DNA from: Branchiostoma floridae
Lineage: Eukaryota > Chordata > Leptocardii > Amphioxiformes > Branchiostomatidae
Assembly (NCBI RefSeq): GCF_000003815.2
Contig: NC_049984.1
Coordinates: 22,499,967 to 22,563,966, forward strand
Direction: 5' to 3'
Length of the DNA stretch: 64,000 bases
Below the pieces are notes generated by a model that made no database searches, was not told where the DNA came from, and saw only the letters and a program-made list of their open reading frames with translations. The stretch's first letter is position 1, and every line of letters begins with the position of its first letter. Below, piece by piece: positions 13,045 through 25,800 of the stretch. The translations under genes and the position numbers were made by a program.

Positions 13045-16000
13045 TTACAGTTGACCAATCATCTTGGAGACGAGTTTCTGCATGTCCTGAGCGCGGCGGC
13101 GCCCCGTTTCCAGAACCTCCTCGTGGTTGACGGTTCCCTTCGTGTCGTAGTCCATCACCACCATGTTGGTAACCAGCGACATTCCGAACACACGGATCCC
13201 ACAGTGCCTTGCTGCGATGACCTCAGGGACAGTGCTCATTCCTAGATAAAACAAGTTGTATGCTTCTGTTATCATAAGTCATTTTTCTTGTTTGTTTTGT
13301 TTGTATGGCATACTCAGGGTTCTCGCCAAGCCTTTTCAGTATGGGGGGCCCCTATGCTGTGATTTGGATCCCTATGCTGTGATTTAAATCCCCTATGCTG
13401 TGATTTAGGCCCCTCTGCTGCGTTTCAACTAACAAAGGGGAGTTTTCTGTAGTTCTGTAACAAAGGTAAAACAAACTTGGCTATATTTCACTATATTCCG
13501 CCCTCAAACTGTAGGAAATGGTGTTCTAGGGTGTTGAAGATTAAACAATTTTCAGCAGGAGAAATCCCTCCAGACACCTTATATTTTATAACGCTCACCC
13601 CTGCATCACTTACCACATGGCTTTGCTGCACTAAGATGCCCCTATGCTGTGAAAAAATCCTGGTGAGAACACTGATACTCGGTAAACAGCCTCATGGTGT
13701 AACACACCAGGTTTGTACTGAACAGTACAAGCTGCATATTCGGAAAAATTAAATACATCTAGATTAACTCAAACTGGGGGTGCGGCTGTCCTCAAACACC
13801 GGATCTCTATTTAACGTCATATCTATGTGACATCCTTAGCTGAAGCTAAGTACTCAATCACACCTCAGTGAAGTGAGTAAATTTGTGTAAAGGGATAAAC
13901 TATCAGTTCTGTAATAAGCAATAAAAATCAATTGTCTACCACACATGTGCTCTTTCGTGAGACAAAGCGCATGTACTAGATGTAAGTGGTGATGTCACAG
14001 AGATGACTCCAAACTATACTAGATAATTTTTGTCATAGATTTTGTCAGGCCAGGTAGGAACGGTTGGTTCTATTTTAGGCCAGGACCCCCGTTGTACGTC
14101 TCTTACGAAAGATGATAGCAATCCCTTACAACATGTCTGAGCCCAGCCGACCCTGGGATCAAACTCAGGCCCACAGATCCATGGAACTGGATCCAGATGG
14201 CCAAGGAGCAGGGTTACTCAGCCACAAGGGGCAGTCCTTTCTGTGACATCACAAGCTATTGCTAGCGTATTACACCAAATACCACACGGTAAATTATTCA
14301 GAGAAAGATTACATACAGTAAGATGTTTTCACATAAGACCAAATTTGAACAAATGAAGAGTAAGAAGTCAGTAGTACTGACCCACTGCGTCTCCCCCCAG
14401 CATACGGAGCAGCTTACACTCGGCGATGGTCTCGTACGACGGCCCCCCCACCTGCACGTACACCCCCTCCTGCATGAACGACTCGAACCCCAGCTCCTTC
14501 CCGATGTCCCGCGCCATCTGGCGCAGCTCGCTGTTGTACGCATCCGACACTGCTGGGAAACGGGGCCCAAACCTGTGAAAGCGACCGTCAATCGATCATA
14601 ACTGAACTTGAAGTGCTTACATTGCAGACTTCATAATGAAGGCAACTTCTTTTTTTAAAGTTCTCAGAGGATGTCATCCATTTACTGAAAATACAGTTAA
14701 GTTTATAGAGATTTAACTTTTGGTAGCAGGAAAATGCACTATATAGTGTAGTCACAAAGTGTTACAGAAAAATGTTTGTGGTGGTTTTGAGTTTGCAGTG
14801 AAGTGGCCACCACCAAAATCGCAAACATCAAACAGATTCTACAGTAATTGAATCAGCCTGCCAGTAAGAGAAAAAACAGCAATTGTCACAGTTTAAATGA
14901 CATTATGTGACTACAGTCTATAGTGCTACCGCAAATTTAAAACCACGGCGAATAATCAATTTTCCTGCTACTGCGAAAGTAAATCCCTGCGAGCATTTAC
15001 AGTATTTAGAGAAACACAAAAAGGTTTTCTACCTGTCCTCATTATGCCCCTTGAGTGGGTTGTCCCCGGCTAGGCCTGGCATGCTGATGTGATCCTTCAT
15101 GAGCATGATGTCACCCACGTTGAAACTGCTGTTCAGGGCACCGGCCGCGTTCGTCACGAACAGGGTCTCTATACCCATCAGCTTAAACACACGTACTGGC
15201 AGGGCAACCTGTGGGAGGGGGGCGGAGAGTATACCCATCAACTTAAACACACGCACTGGCAGGGCAACCTGTGGGAGGGGGGCGGAGAGTATACCCATCA
15301 CCTTAAACACACGCACTGGCCGGGCAACCTGTGGGAGGGGGGGCGGAGAGTATACCCATCAGCTTAAACACACGTACTGGCAGGGCAACCTGTGGGAGGG
15401 GGGCGGAGAGTATACCCATCAACTTAAACACACGCACTGGCAGGGCAACCTGTGGGAGGGGGGCGGAGAGTATACCCATCAACTTAAACACACGCACTGG
15501 CAGGGCAACCTGTGGGAGGGGGGCGGACTGAGTATACCCATCAGCTTAAACACACGTACTGGCAGGGCAACCTGTGGGAGGGGGGCGGACTGAGTATACC
15601 CATCAGCTTAAACACACGTACTGGCAGGGCAACCTGTGGGAGGGGGGCGGAGAGTATATAACCCATCAGCTTAAACACACGCACTGGCAGGGCAACCTGT
15701 GGGAGGGGGGCGGACTGAGTATACCCATCAGCTTAAACACACGTACTGGCAGGGCAACCTGTGGGAGGGGGGCGGACTGAGTATACCCATCAGCTTAAAC
15801 ACACGTACTGGCAGGGCAACCTGTGGGAGGGGGGGCGGAGAGTATACCCATCAGCTTAAACACACGCACTGGCAGGGCAACCTGTGGGAGGGGGGCGGAC
15901 TGAGTATACCCATCAGCTTAAACACACGTACTGGCAGGGCAACCTGTGGGAGGGGGGCGGAGAAGTTAAGATTCTTAGGTAATGAACCTATATTGAACAT

Positions 16001-18834
16001 GTATATCATGACCCATTGGGATAAGTACATGTACAAAAGAATAGTTTACAGATACATTGCCAGACTGTCTCCAAGACCCATCCACCTGTCCTCAAATTAG
16101 CTTGTTGGAATGGACAAGAATTTCACCGCATCAGTTCAAAAAATCTTAACATGAAGTTTACGAACATGTAACGCTAGTTCAACTTTAGTCGTGGGGTACC
16201 CTATATCCATTGTTTCTAAAAACCTGAAATCAAAATCTCAGGAATATCAAGTTGATGGATGGTGGCTACAATTAGTGTAATACTTTGAAAAGGTAGCAGT
16301 TACACCTACCTTCCACAGAGGGTATCCCTCGTAAGGGTGGAAGCGGCCCTGCATACAGACTACAGTCTTCCCCGCCAGCAGACCGAACACCATCCGGCCT
16401 TTGTGACCAGGCACTGGAAAAAAAACATTCGTGGTTAGTACTATTCATCATTATCATCATCGATCGACATTCTTACACACAATGGGTTTATACGGGCCCT
16501 TACTCTTTTGCTGGCTAATTACAAGACGGAGATGCGCCAGGTCTCCCGTACGGGTGAATGATGTAAATCACCACGTGGCTGACATGAGATGGAGGTTCAC
16601 CAGGCCTCAGTCTGGGTGATTTGTAGTGAATCACCAACTCCAGACAGAAGGATTTGTACCATCGCACAATTGCACGTGTGACGGGTTCTTTATTGTGCCT
16701 GGGGCATGTCTCTCCCCAGACATGGGACCTCCATTTAACGTCCCATCCGAGGGACGGCCATAGCCATTTTCACCTGAGGAATGTAAGGAAAGCCACGTTA
16801 AGTGCCTTTCCCGAGGGCACAAGATAGGTGACATGGCAGCCGGATTCAAACTCGAGACCTCTCGGTCACGAGGCAAACACGCTGCTGCTGTGCCATGCTG
16901 TGCCGCTGCTGCTTGATACTGTCCTTAAGTACTATTATATGATTGTTTTTATCAATATCCTTATCTATAACGAAATCGTCTTTCAGGAGGGATGTGAAAC
17001 AAAGGTCAGGTGAGGCCTCGGGTAAAGTGGGCCTTAGTAGTAGTCTAATAGAACCATCTAAAGTCTACTATTAAACTCACCGGTGCTCCTGGGAAAGTTT
17101 GGGATCTCGGAGTAGTCGATGGCATTTTGATCCTCCACTATGTCAGCCAGGCCACCCAGCCCAGAGCCACAGATCACTGCTATCTGCAGTCAATGACAAA
17201 ATACATGTCATCATAGAAACGTTGATAACTGTTTTATTCAAAACCAATCAAATGCACTTTTAATAGGTGAATCTCTATGGCCTCCTTCGGTCAATATTGA
17301 CCATGGTAAAATCCTAATTCATATTAGCCCTACAGCGTCGACCGTGGCTAAACAGTCCTATACGAGAATGACAGTCTCTGCCACATAGGGCACATCTGTA
17401 AGCTGGATCAGGTCTGTTGCAGAGTTGCAGGTGAATAGAGGACACATTAAAGGATATCTTACAACAACTTTGGAATTTATGATTTCAACAAGTTGGCCAT
17501 GGTGTCAATCAGAGGAAGTCAGATGTCAATTAACTTTGGCCGTTTGCCAGTTTGGCCCAAGGCTAATCAGACCAACTCAGCCAAACACTTTTCGTCAACT
17601 GACGGCCCAACTTTCTAAAATTAACTGGTCATCAACCCTGGTCGAGTTGACCAGGGTGTCAGGCCGAGTTGACCAGGGTGTTGGGCAGAGTTGACCGGAC
17701 TGACTTGGTTGATTGTCCTGATCCCCAGTCAGAGCCATCGCTTAAGATGACTTGTGTTTACAAAGTGTTTTTTCTTTTAACAAAGGACATGTGGGAAACC
17801 TACTACTACAACATGCAGCTGTACAGTGTATAGTCTGTTTCCAACAGCTGGTCAATGACCTACAGTAACCCACCTTCGGCCGATGCTTGGTTTTAGTCAA
17901 GATGAAGTCACTGAGTTTCTGGATGTCTTCATAGCTGAACATTGGAGACAAATGGAAGAATATCATAGATATCATTGATAATGGTTCTATTATAGAACAT
18001 AAATATTCCACACTACATGGTAATATTATAGAACATAAATATTCAACACTATCATATTCATACATAAACATGTCGTTCGAAATATATGCCCTGCTATTAT
18101 ATTTAGTAGTAGCTCATGCATGACTGAGTTTGGAACAGAAAATATGCAGAAACCAGTTGATATTATTGAGAACTAGAAAAAGATAATTTCATAAAAGTAA
18201 TTTACTGTTTAATTTAGGTTCGAAACTGTAAAAGTAGTAGCAAATTGTTGCTTAAGTTGAAGGAAAAATCTCACATCAGCTCCTGTCAACCTGTAATATC
18301 TTACCTGTTCCAACATTCTTGAAATTTTACTGGGTAATTTCTCAGTTTCTGCACTTCAAGACTTTTGATTACTATTTGTATGATCTTTACACAGGTGCCC
18401 TACAGCACGTTCCATGAATGCCCCCTGTTTGTGTACTCTGTTTCACCTCAGTCAAAGTTGTAAATCAAATAGGAAACTTACAGACAGATCTCTATCAGGG
18501 GGCGTGTCTTAAAATCTTAAATGGGAAAGGTGTCAATTTGTATTACTCGAGAAGGACTAAAAAGATGACCAAAGAAACTCTAAAGTATATTGTCAAAATC
18601 AAGAAAACGTTTCAACAATGTGTGTACTGTAGGATCATTGGCGGCACGTGTTGATAGAGGTGTTTGGAGCGGAACGGCAGACAGCAACCATTTTGTGATC
18701 CTTTAACTTGGTTAGGTTCACAGCTAGAACGTTTGCTACGTTTCCTAACGCTACTAGCACTATAAAGGTACATAGAACGTTATTTAGTCAAATATAACAA
18801 GTAAAGGAACGTACCTTGGACTTGCCTCCGCCAT
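13045..18834 (-). CDS. PNP: Purine nucleoside phosphorylase
   Basis: Cytosolic enzyme of purine salvage that splits (deoxy)inosine and (deoxy)guanosine with phosphate into base and ribose-1-phosphate. Seven exons: 18815-18834, 17874-17934, 17081-17183, 16310-16413, 15033-15208, 14382-14572 and 13045-13241. All are GT-AG and join in frame to 283 residues (human about 289). The start gives [17 protein letters not shown], aligning with the vertebrate N-terminus. Visible in order: KHRP, the phosphate loop [18 protein letters not shown] with the catalytic His and Glu, [14 protein letters not shown] with the base-binding Glu (Tyr where mammals have Phe), GMSTVPE, and VTN with the Asn that favours 6-oxopurines over MTAP substrates. 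It is head-to-head with CLPTM1L. The exon 5 acceptor region is amplified into a minisatellite (15170-15965); I used the acceptor copy nearest the exon. Confidence 0.95.
13315..13674. mobile_element. hAT-like MITE in the last PNP intron
   Basis: The ends are CAGGGTTCTCGCCA on the left and, in complement, CAGTGTTCTCACCA on the right, a style common among hAT elements. ATACT occurs on both flanks, shorter than the 8 bp expected for hAT. Inside the left end a 22-24-bp unit (CCCCTATGCTGTGATTT) is repeated about four times, with one more copy near the right end. Confidence 0.6.
14060..14250 (-). repeat. tRNA-like SINE copy in a PNP intron
   Basis: On the minus strand GTGGCTGAGTAACC (A-box-like) is followed by AGTTTGATCCCAGGG (B-box-like) about 55-60 bases downstream, then a non-tRNA tail. 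Different in sequence from the SINE at 2345. Intronic; no gene. Confidence 0.45.
14757..15003. mobile_element. Diverged MITE related to 4522-4723
   Basis: Contains CTACCGCAAATTTAAAACCA, CTACTGCGAAAGTAAATCC and a right end of CATTTACAGTA, matching the element at 4522. The left end has decayed (AAATGTTTGTGGTGG). It lies in the PNP intron between exons 5 and 6. Confidence 0.5.
15170..15965. repeat. Minisatellite of 13 units made from a PNP splice acceptor
   Basis: Thirteen head-to-tail units of 60-63 bp. Read on the PNP strand, each unit has a C-rich tract, CTCCCACAG, then GTTGCCCTGCCAGTACGTG and TTTAAGCTGATGGGTATA. That is the intron 4 acceptor followed by the first 13 codons of exon 5 ([13 protein letters not shown]). 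Units differ by GTAC/GTGC, by AGAG/ACTGAG and by one or two extra G. A 60-bp unit is a multiple of three, so several neighbouring units stay open and would read as [20 protein letters not shown] if retained. Confidence 0.95.
16168..16262. repeat. Partial MITE (TAACGCTAGTTCA family)
   Basis: One arm of the family seen complete at 22612-22831 and 26126-26331: TAACGCTAGTTCAACTTTA, ACCCTATATCC and ATATCAAGTTGATGG. The other arm is missing. Located in PNP intron 4. Confidence 0.55.
16625..16905 (-). repeat. tRNA-derived SINE copy in PNP intron 3
   Basis: Same family as 2345-2603: in complement it shows a B-box region close to AGAGGTCTCGAG, then CTTGTGCCCTCGGGAAAGGC, and a body with GGACGTTAAATGGAGGTCCC. 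The head is partly duplicated or decayed (GCTGTGCCATGCTGTGCCG). Confidence 0.65.
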
Positions 18835-19584
18835 ACTGCAATATAACTTGCGACCCCGACCTTCTGTAGCCTGAAATAAAGTGGGCTGTAACCAGACACG
18901 CCGAAGTCCAGGCACTAGCCTAAAATACAACATGTAGCAATCATTAACCCGATCAGCTGGTTGGCGGGAAATCTTCCTTGACCTTTAACCCCAAAGCGGA
19001 GGCTAAGATAACCAGAATAACCACTGTACATTGCTTTTAAGATGTATCAAAGCATCTTTATACAATATTTGTGTGTCCGACTATCGTTTTCTGCTGTAAA
19101 ATTTACGCAAACGTATTTAATTAGCCTGTTTTTGGTTCACACACTTACATGCAATGATAACAAATGTTAATAGAGGTCGCTTTTGATCCATCAAAGTTTT
19201 CAAACTTCTTTACATATTGTTGGGGAAATACATCCGCGTGATAAGTACTTCAATCACATTTAAGGTCCTTTCGTGCGTATACTCTGTAAAAATACGTTTT
19301 GATACTGTGTAAGATAAATTCAAGGGCATAGTTTTCTAGGAAATGTCTTTCATGCTTCAAATTACGAAAACTTTTTGAGCACTACTTTTCTATCAGCGGA
19401 CTAGCAAACCGTACTCAGGATTTTGTTTACTTCCGGGTTAAAAGGGTTGGACGTGTTTAGCCGGGCATGGCCAGCAAGAAAACGATGTTTTTCTTTCTAC
19501 GCCATTCATTGTAGATTTTTGGTTCCGCCTTTCACGTTTGCTTTTTTCCTGTAATCATTGTGTTTTTCTTATCCAAAAAACATC
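18835..19584. promoter_or_regulatory. Divergent promoter region PNP | CLPTM1L
   Basis: About 750 bp separates the two start codons, which point away from each other. The interval must hold the 5' untranslated regions of both genes and probably a shared promoter. I see no clear TATA box at either end and no repeat element, unlike almost every other spacer here. The regulatory role is inferred from position only. Confidence 0.5.
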
Positions 19585-19764
19585 ATGTATTTCCCGTCTT
19601 TGACTACGATCTTGCTGGGTTTGGGGATCGCCTATGTTGGTCACTCCGTGTGGACCATGTTTGACTTGTTCTACCCAACACCGTGCGACCCGGCTGTCTC
19701 CTCCTGTATAAAACCTTTCCTGGCGAGGAATCCAAAACTAGAGGTGAGGCTTAGCTAGCTATTC

Positions 19765-19805
<41 letters not shown>

Positions 19806-22800
19806 TCAATATGTAACGTTATAATTTTTGGCGACGCCTTAGGGGCGAGCCAAATGGTATATAAGCCTTCTCACATTAGTCAGGACGCATGTGCGGTGAC
19901 AGGAATTCTAGGTAATATGTCAAAAAGTAAGGCCCACAAAAATAAACCTTGTCCTTGTATTTACCATTGTTTTGATTTGCATAACAATGTCCGGACGGGT
20001 TTTGTTTACTTTTTTGTAGGCCTTACCCTTTGACACATTACCTAGAATTCCTGTCGCCACACATGCGTCCCTGACTAATGTGAGAAGGCTTATCATTAAA
20101 CTTAGTCATGTAAAAGGTTATTAAATCATCTATCCATTCGTGCAATCAATGTGATGTGACAATGACTGTGGAGCACTAGATTACGATGAACAGGTGTTTC
20201 TAGGTATTACAGTTATAACAGGTAGTTTGATAAAAAAAGATAGAAGAATAAAAATATTATTGGATCATTGACATTAAGCCTTAATATCAATGATCCAATA
20301 ATATTTTTATTGTTCTATTTTTTCCCTTAATTTAAGGATCAAGTTGTGCAGATATTGTTAGCAGAAAATAGCAGCATTTAGTAAATTTTCATTGTAAAAT
20401 ATTTTTAGCTTTTATGGCGTTAAATGTTATTTGCACCTTTATTGTAGTAAATTAAATACTGAAGAAGTATCAAAGTTTGCAGAGATTTAATTCTGTGTTA
20501 GGTGTGATGTTATAACTTATACTAGATAAATGAAAATATATAATTTGTAAACACTTATACTCCCAACTCCTTTCCCCACCCCCCACCCCCCACAGTTGAG
20601 CATGTTCACATCCCCCCGGGGTAAGGGAGCGACCAGTAGTTCTATGGACCTGGTCTGGAAGTTTGACAACTTCACTGTTGGAGCCAAGGAACAAAGGTAA
20701 ATATTGTTAGAATTCAGAGGGGCGAGTAGGAACAGAAAGAAACAAACATGCCGACACCCGGGATCGAACCCGGGTCGGCAGATTACAAACCAGCAGCGCT
20801 AGAAAAGGCTGTTCAGCCAATTCCAGCTGAAGTTTGACGCTACTTAAACCCCCCGCTGTTACAATATTAACAGTTATTCAGCACAGGCAATGTATCGATG
20901 TGTGTAAAGATGTTTTCAAGCTTGGAAAATAATATCATAGTTGTTATTTGCTTGTCTGGCCCAAATCAGTCTTACTACATTTAATGCTATCTCATTTAAG
21001 TCACAATTTGACTGCACAAGGTCATAAGAATACAGAAGATAGTGCAATACAAAATTATTGTATACTATTACTGTAAATTCACTTCTTAATCCACCTCTCC
21101 TACCCAAATTTCTTCCTACAGAAACTTCAACATCAGTCTACCAAAGAAGACCAGAAACAACGGGACGTTCTTCGTGCACATTTTCCTGTACCCACAGGGG
21201 GAGTCGCCCTTCGGAAACTCGCGGTCGGTGTACCAGTTTTCACCGCTGACTCAGTACAGCATACCCGAGGCAGAGAGCTTCAACCTGCTCGGGGACAAAA
21301 ACAAGACTGTAAGGCCACACCAATTTAATTTCTTGGTTCACGGATTTTTTCAGAAAAAATATGGAGCGACAGGGCGGAAAAAAAAATTGTAAAATGGTTG
21401 GGGTAAAGATAAGGGCTAATCCAAAACATAAAGAATAAAAGTTTTTAGCTTGAAAAAAGTACAAAAACACTATTACTGTACAGTAACAGCACCAGTTCGT
21501 TGAAAATTACAAAAGTAGTGTCATGATTGAAAAATATGACTGCAATAATAATACCCACATTTCATTTTCAAGGAGCTTATAATTATAAAGGCCAATTTGC
21601 TACACCAGAAAGTTGGTGAATGGTTTCATTAATGGTGAAAATTTGCTGAGTGGTAATTTTTTTTTTTCCAAAAAAAAAGGAGCGAGCGAATCCGTGAACC
21701 AAGAAATTGAATTGGTTTAGTATCATATAATTGTTATTATAGCTATATCACACATTCGCAATTCATATTTCATATCTCATTTTGTTTTGAACAGATAGAC
21801 CATGTTGATGACATCCTCTGGGAACCCCAAAACCAACATCTTAACCTCCTTGCCAAAACTGTTACGAGGGTGTGAATTAAAAAAGTTTGGCAAACAAAAT
21901 GTTGCCTTCATTATCAAATCTAAGTGTTCAAGAAGGTTGAACATTAACTAGATTCTTCATTTTGTTCTTACACATCTTCTTTGACTTTGTATCTGGTTTT
22001 GGCATTCTATAACATAACCTCCAATTTCCAATGTATTTTCTTGCACTTACAACAACTATTTGCTCATTTTGTAGCTGCTCTGTACAATTTATGGTTAAAG
22101 CCTTTTTTTTGGAAATGGATGAAAATTGATGCACTCTCTGATGTCATCCAAATAATTGAATGTATGTTGCCTTAGCGCCTGAGATATTGTTTGTTTTGCA
22201 TATGATAAACAGTAAACAACAATAAATGATGAATTCTCCTCAGAGCTCTGGCCACTCCCCCGACGTGCCCATCACCCACTGGAAGAGTAAGCTAGCTGTG
22301 AATGTGATGGAGGACACTCTACTGCTGGACCGCTACAGTGTACCTGGTGACCTCTACAGGCTCATCAGGTGGGTCAGGAAGGTCAAGGGTCAGGTCATAG
22401 GTCACTATCTGATCTGTGAAATGTGAATGAGGCTATGATCATTCTTTTGATTGTCAGTTGCCAGTCTTTGGTCAGGCCATACCAATTTAATTTTTTGGTT
22501 CTCGGATTTTAAAACCATATTTTTGCTTTGGTGCCCTCAGTCTTATGGAGTTATTACAGTCACATTCAAGTTTTCCTCCCTGACCTAATAGCTTTTATGA
22601 TGTCCACTTGCTAACGCTAGTTCACCTTTATCCGTTGGGTAACCTATATCTGTTGCTTTTAAATTCAGGGTATTTGGGGATATCACGTTGACGGACGTTG
22701 GTTTAAAATTTCAATATTTTCAGTACATTGCAGTTTAAAACTACCACCCGTCGAATTGATGTGCCTAAATACACTGTTTGGCCAAACAACGGATATAGGT

Positions 22801-25800
22801 TACCCCGCGGATAAAGGTGAAATAGCGTTACATTTTTATTTTGAAAAATCCGCGAACCAAGGAAATCAATTGGAGTGGCCTCATAACAGAATTTACTTCA
22901 TGAAGCGATCTAAAAAATGAATGAAAAGCTGAATTTTGATAATATCAACATTACATCTTCTTCAGTTACCTTACTCTCATGAATGTTTTATGATATCATA
23001 AAATTGTCACAAAGGTTGAGGAGTATTATTGTGTAAAATAGTCACACATTTTACTGTAGGGTGTAACAGGTGTACATGAATTATTAATTATTATATTATG
23101 GATCAAAGAGAGGATCTCCACCATCCATGTCAGGATAAAAAACAATATAACGTTAGTTCACCTTTATCAGTAGGTAACCTATATCCATTAACTACGATAC
23201 TTAGTCTACAGATGGTGGTTTCAAACTGCAGTATTTCAAACTTATTCTTATTTCAAAATAGATTTGAAACTACTGTCCGTCAACTTGATATCCCTAAATA
23301 CCCTATTGTACAAGGTATTCAAGTAACAATGGACATGATGCATTTCTTCAGCTCAACAATTATTGTATATTGTCAGTTTGGTCAAGGAGGTTAAAGAATC
23401 ACTCCTTGGTTTGGTGCATTATCTGCAGTTCCTAATAAATGACTCCCTCCCTCTGTTGTGTGCAGGCTGTCCCCAGAAGGAGACTACCTCCCTCTGCTCT
23501 ACATCGATGAACTTGGACAAAGATTAAAGGACCTTAAAGTGAGTCAGCAAATGTTAACTTTGATACTGGAATAAAATGAGTAATAATCTAGCACAAACAA
23601 TTTTATAAAATATTAATTTTCAATTTTCCAGTTTAAATGCGGAAATTAGTCAACTTAAGAATTTCATGCAATGCAATAAAAAAACTGCCTTTTCCAGCCT
23701 GTGTCCAAGGAAAGTCGACAGATGACCTTGGAAGTGACCTATTCGCCCATCTCTGTAGGTCGTCTGCGTCTCTACTCTAACTTACAACAGTCTATTCAAC
23801 ACCTACATACAATGGGTGAGTCATAATTCATGTATTTGGTCCTCTTTATTATGTTTAGTAATACATGTAGTGCTACCTTCAGCGAAAGAAAACATATTGT
23901 TTTTGCTTCATTTCTTCTTCGTCTTCGTCAAACATTAAAGGTCAATGACCTGAAGCAAATGGTTGTCCCCATGGTAACCAATGCTGTAGCAGACACCCTG
24001 TGGTGTTGAATTACATTATGTAGCAAGTGGTAGGACAGAGCTGGAGGGGCTGATGTCTATATAGTTATATGAATGTGTTTGAGTTAGAATGAACAGAGCA
24101 ATTGTTTGCTAGGCTAGGCCATAATCAATTTCAAATTTTACCATATATATATATAGTTTCACTATACATTTTTTATTCAAAGCATATACTCTGCTCCAGT
24201 AATTGAAAACTGAAAAAGTTTTTCCCCTTTTTATGGAATCTAACAATATTTCTGTGTTGTTTGTGCAGGTTTTACAGAGAAGGATACTGATGAGTTGGTG
24301 GGAATCTTTGCTGACACCAACTTCTACTTTCTGGCTGCTACAGTAGCTGTGTCCATGTTACATGTAAGATTTTATATTTACCTAATGGAAAGGAAAAATA
24401 TAATTGTTTTTGCTTCGTTTCTTCTTCAGCTTCTTCTTCCATTCCAAATATATAGGGTCAGGTCAATTACCTGGAAAAGATGGCTGACACCATGGTTACT
24501 GGAGTTGTAGCAGACACCCAGTGGCGTTTGAATACATAAAGTAGTAAGTGGCAGGACAGAGCTGGAGAGGCACCACATCTATGAATGTGTTCAGTCAGAA
24601 TAAACAAAAAAAGTAGTTTGTTAGGCTAGTCCATGTGAAGGCGACCATTTTTTATTTGCTTGCAAATGTTACCATCTACAAATGATTTCTGTAAGTGCAA
24701 CTACAGTACAGTCAAACCTGCCCAAGCGACCACCTCTTCTTAGCGACCACCTGGCCTTTACAACCTCTTTTTCTCGGTCCAGGAAATTTTCCCCATTGAC
24801 ATAAGTATTAACAATGACCACCTGGCCAATTTGACCGCCAAAAATTGGTACCAAATCCCTGCCCATAACGACCGCGTCATCGATTTTCAATGACAACTAT
24901 CACAATTCGATTTTGTGCCCAATTCAGCCAGTTTGCATCTGATTTTGACTACCATTACGATGTTATGTTCAGAATAAAGATAGCGGCGGATGCACTTGTG
25001 TGTATTTGCTAATTGCCATTAAATAAGTTTTAGACGGAAACTACTAATAGATGCATTGGGCATGTTGTGAGTCGATACTCTTCTAACCGACCACCTGACC
25101 AAATCGACCGCTTTTGCTTGGTCCCCTGGGTGGTCGTCTTGGGCAGGTTTGACTGTATACCCAAAAATGAAATTAAAGGCCTGAACTATCAGAACTACAT
25201 GATTTAATACAAATTGGCTTACAATGTTTTCCTTTCATTTCCAGCTTCTGTTTGACTTCCTGGCTTTTAAGAATGACATCAGCTTCTGGAGGAATAAGGA
25301 CACGATGGAGGGACTGTCCACTAGAGCAGGTGAGAGGGTGTATGTATGATAGGGACTGTCCACTAAAGCATGGGTGAGGTCAGGCAATGTTTTTTTTTTT
25401 TGTCTTCTGATAATGATGGCAATCATTGCCTTTGCCAAAAAAAACGAAGGTTGTGTTTTAGTAGCTGGGAGAATTTTTCAGAAAAACTAACTTATGGCCA
25501 CACCAATTTAATTTGTTGTTTCTTGGATTTAAACAAAAATTCTTAACTGGAAAAGCAATTTTATACCAAAGCCTTTAAGTTAGGACCTGGGTTGTTCCTT
25601 GGTGCACTCAGTTTTATGGAGTGAATACTGTCATTGATATTCAAGTTTTCCGCCCTCCCCTATACTTTTACGTTGTCCGCTTGCTATATGTTTATTTTTC
25701 AAAAATATGTGAACCAACGAATTAAATTGGTGTGTCCTAAGGTCAAGTTTGATAATGCGCCTCCTAAGGGCTTTCTACAATACTGCAGCAGAACTTCCAG

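Noticed and set aside
15099-15593. 164-codon plus-strand frame with repeated [17 protein letters not shown] units
   Set aside because: Antisense reading of the PNP minisatellite; period and frame follow the 60-bp unit.
15170-15965. CRISPR-like regular array
   Set aside because: Units are contiguous with no unique spacers and consist of host exon/intron sequence in a eukaryotic gene; the same holds for the 116-bp, 85-bp and 78-bp arrays.
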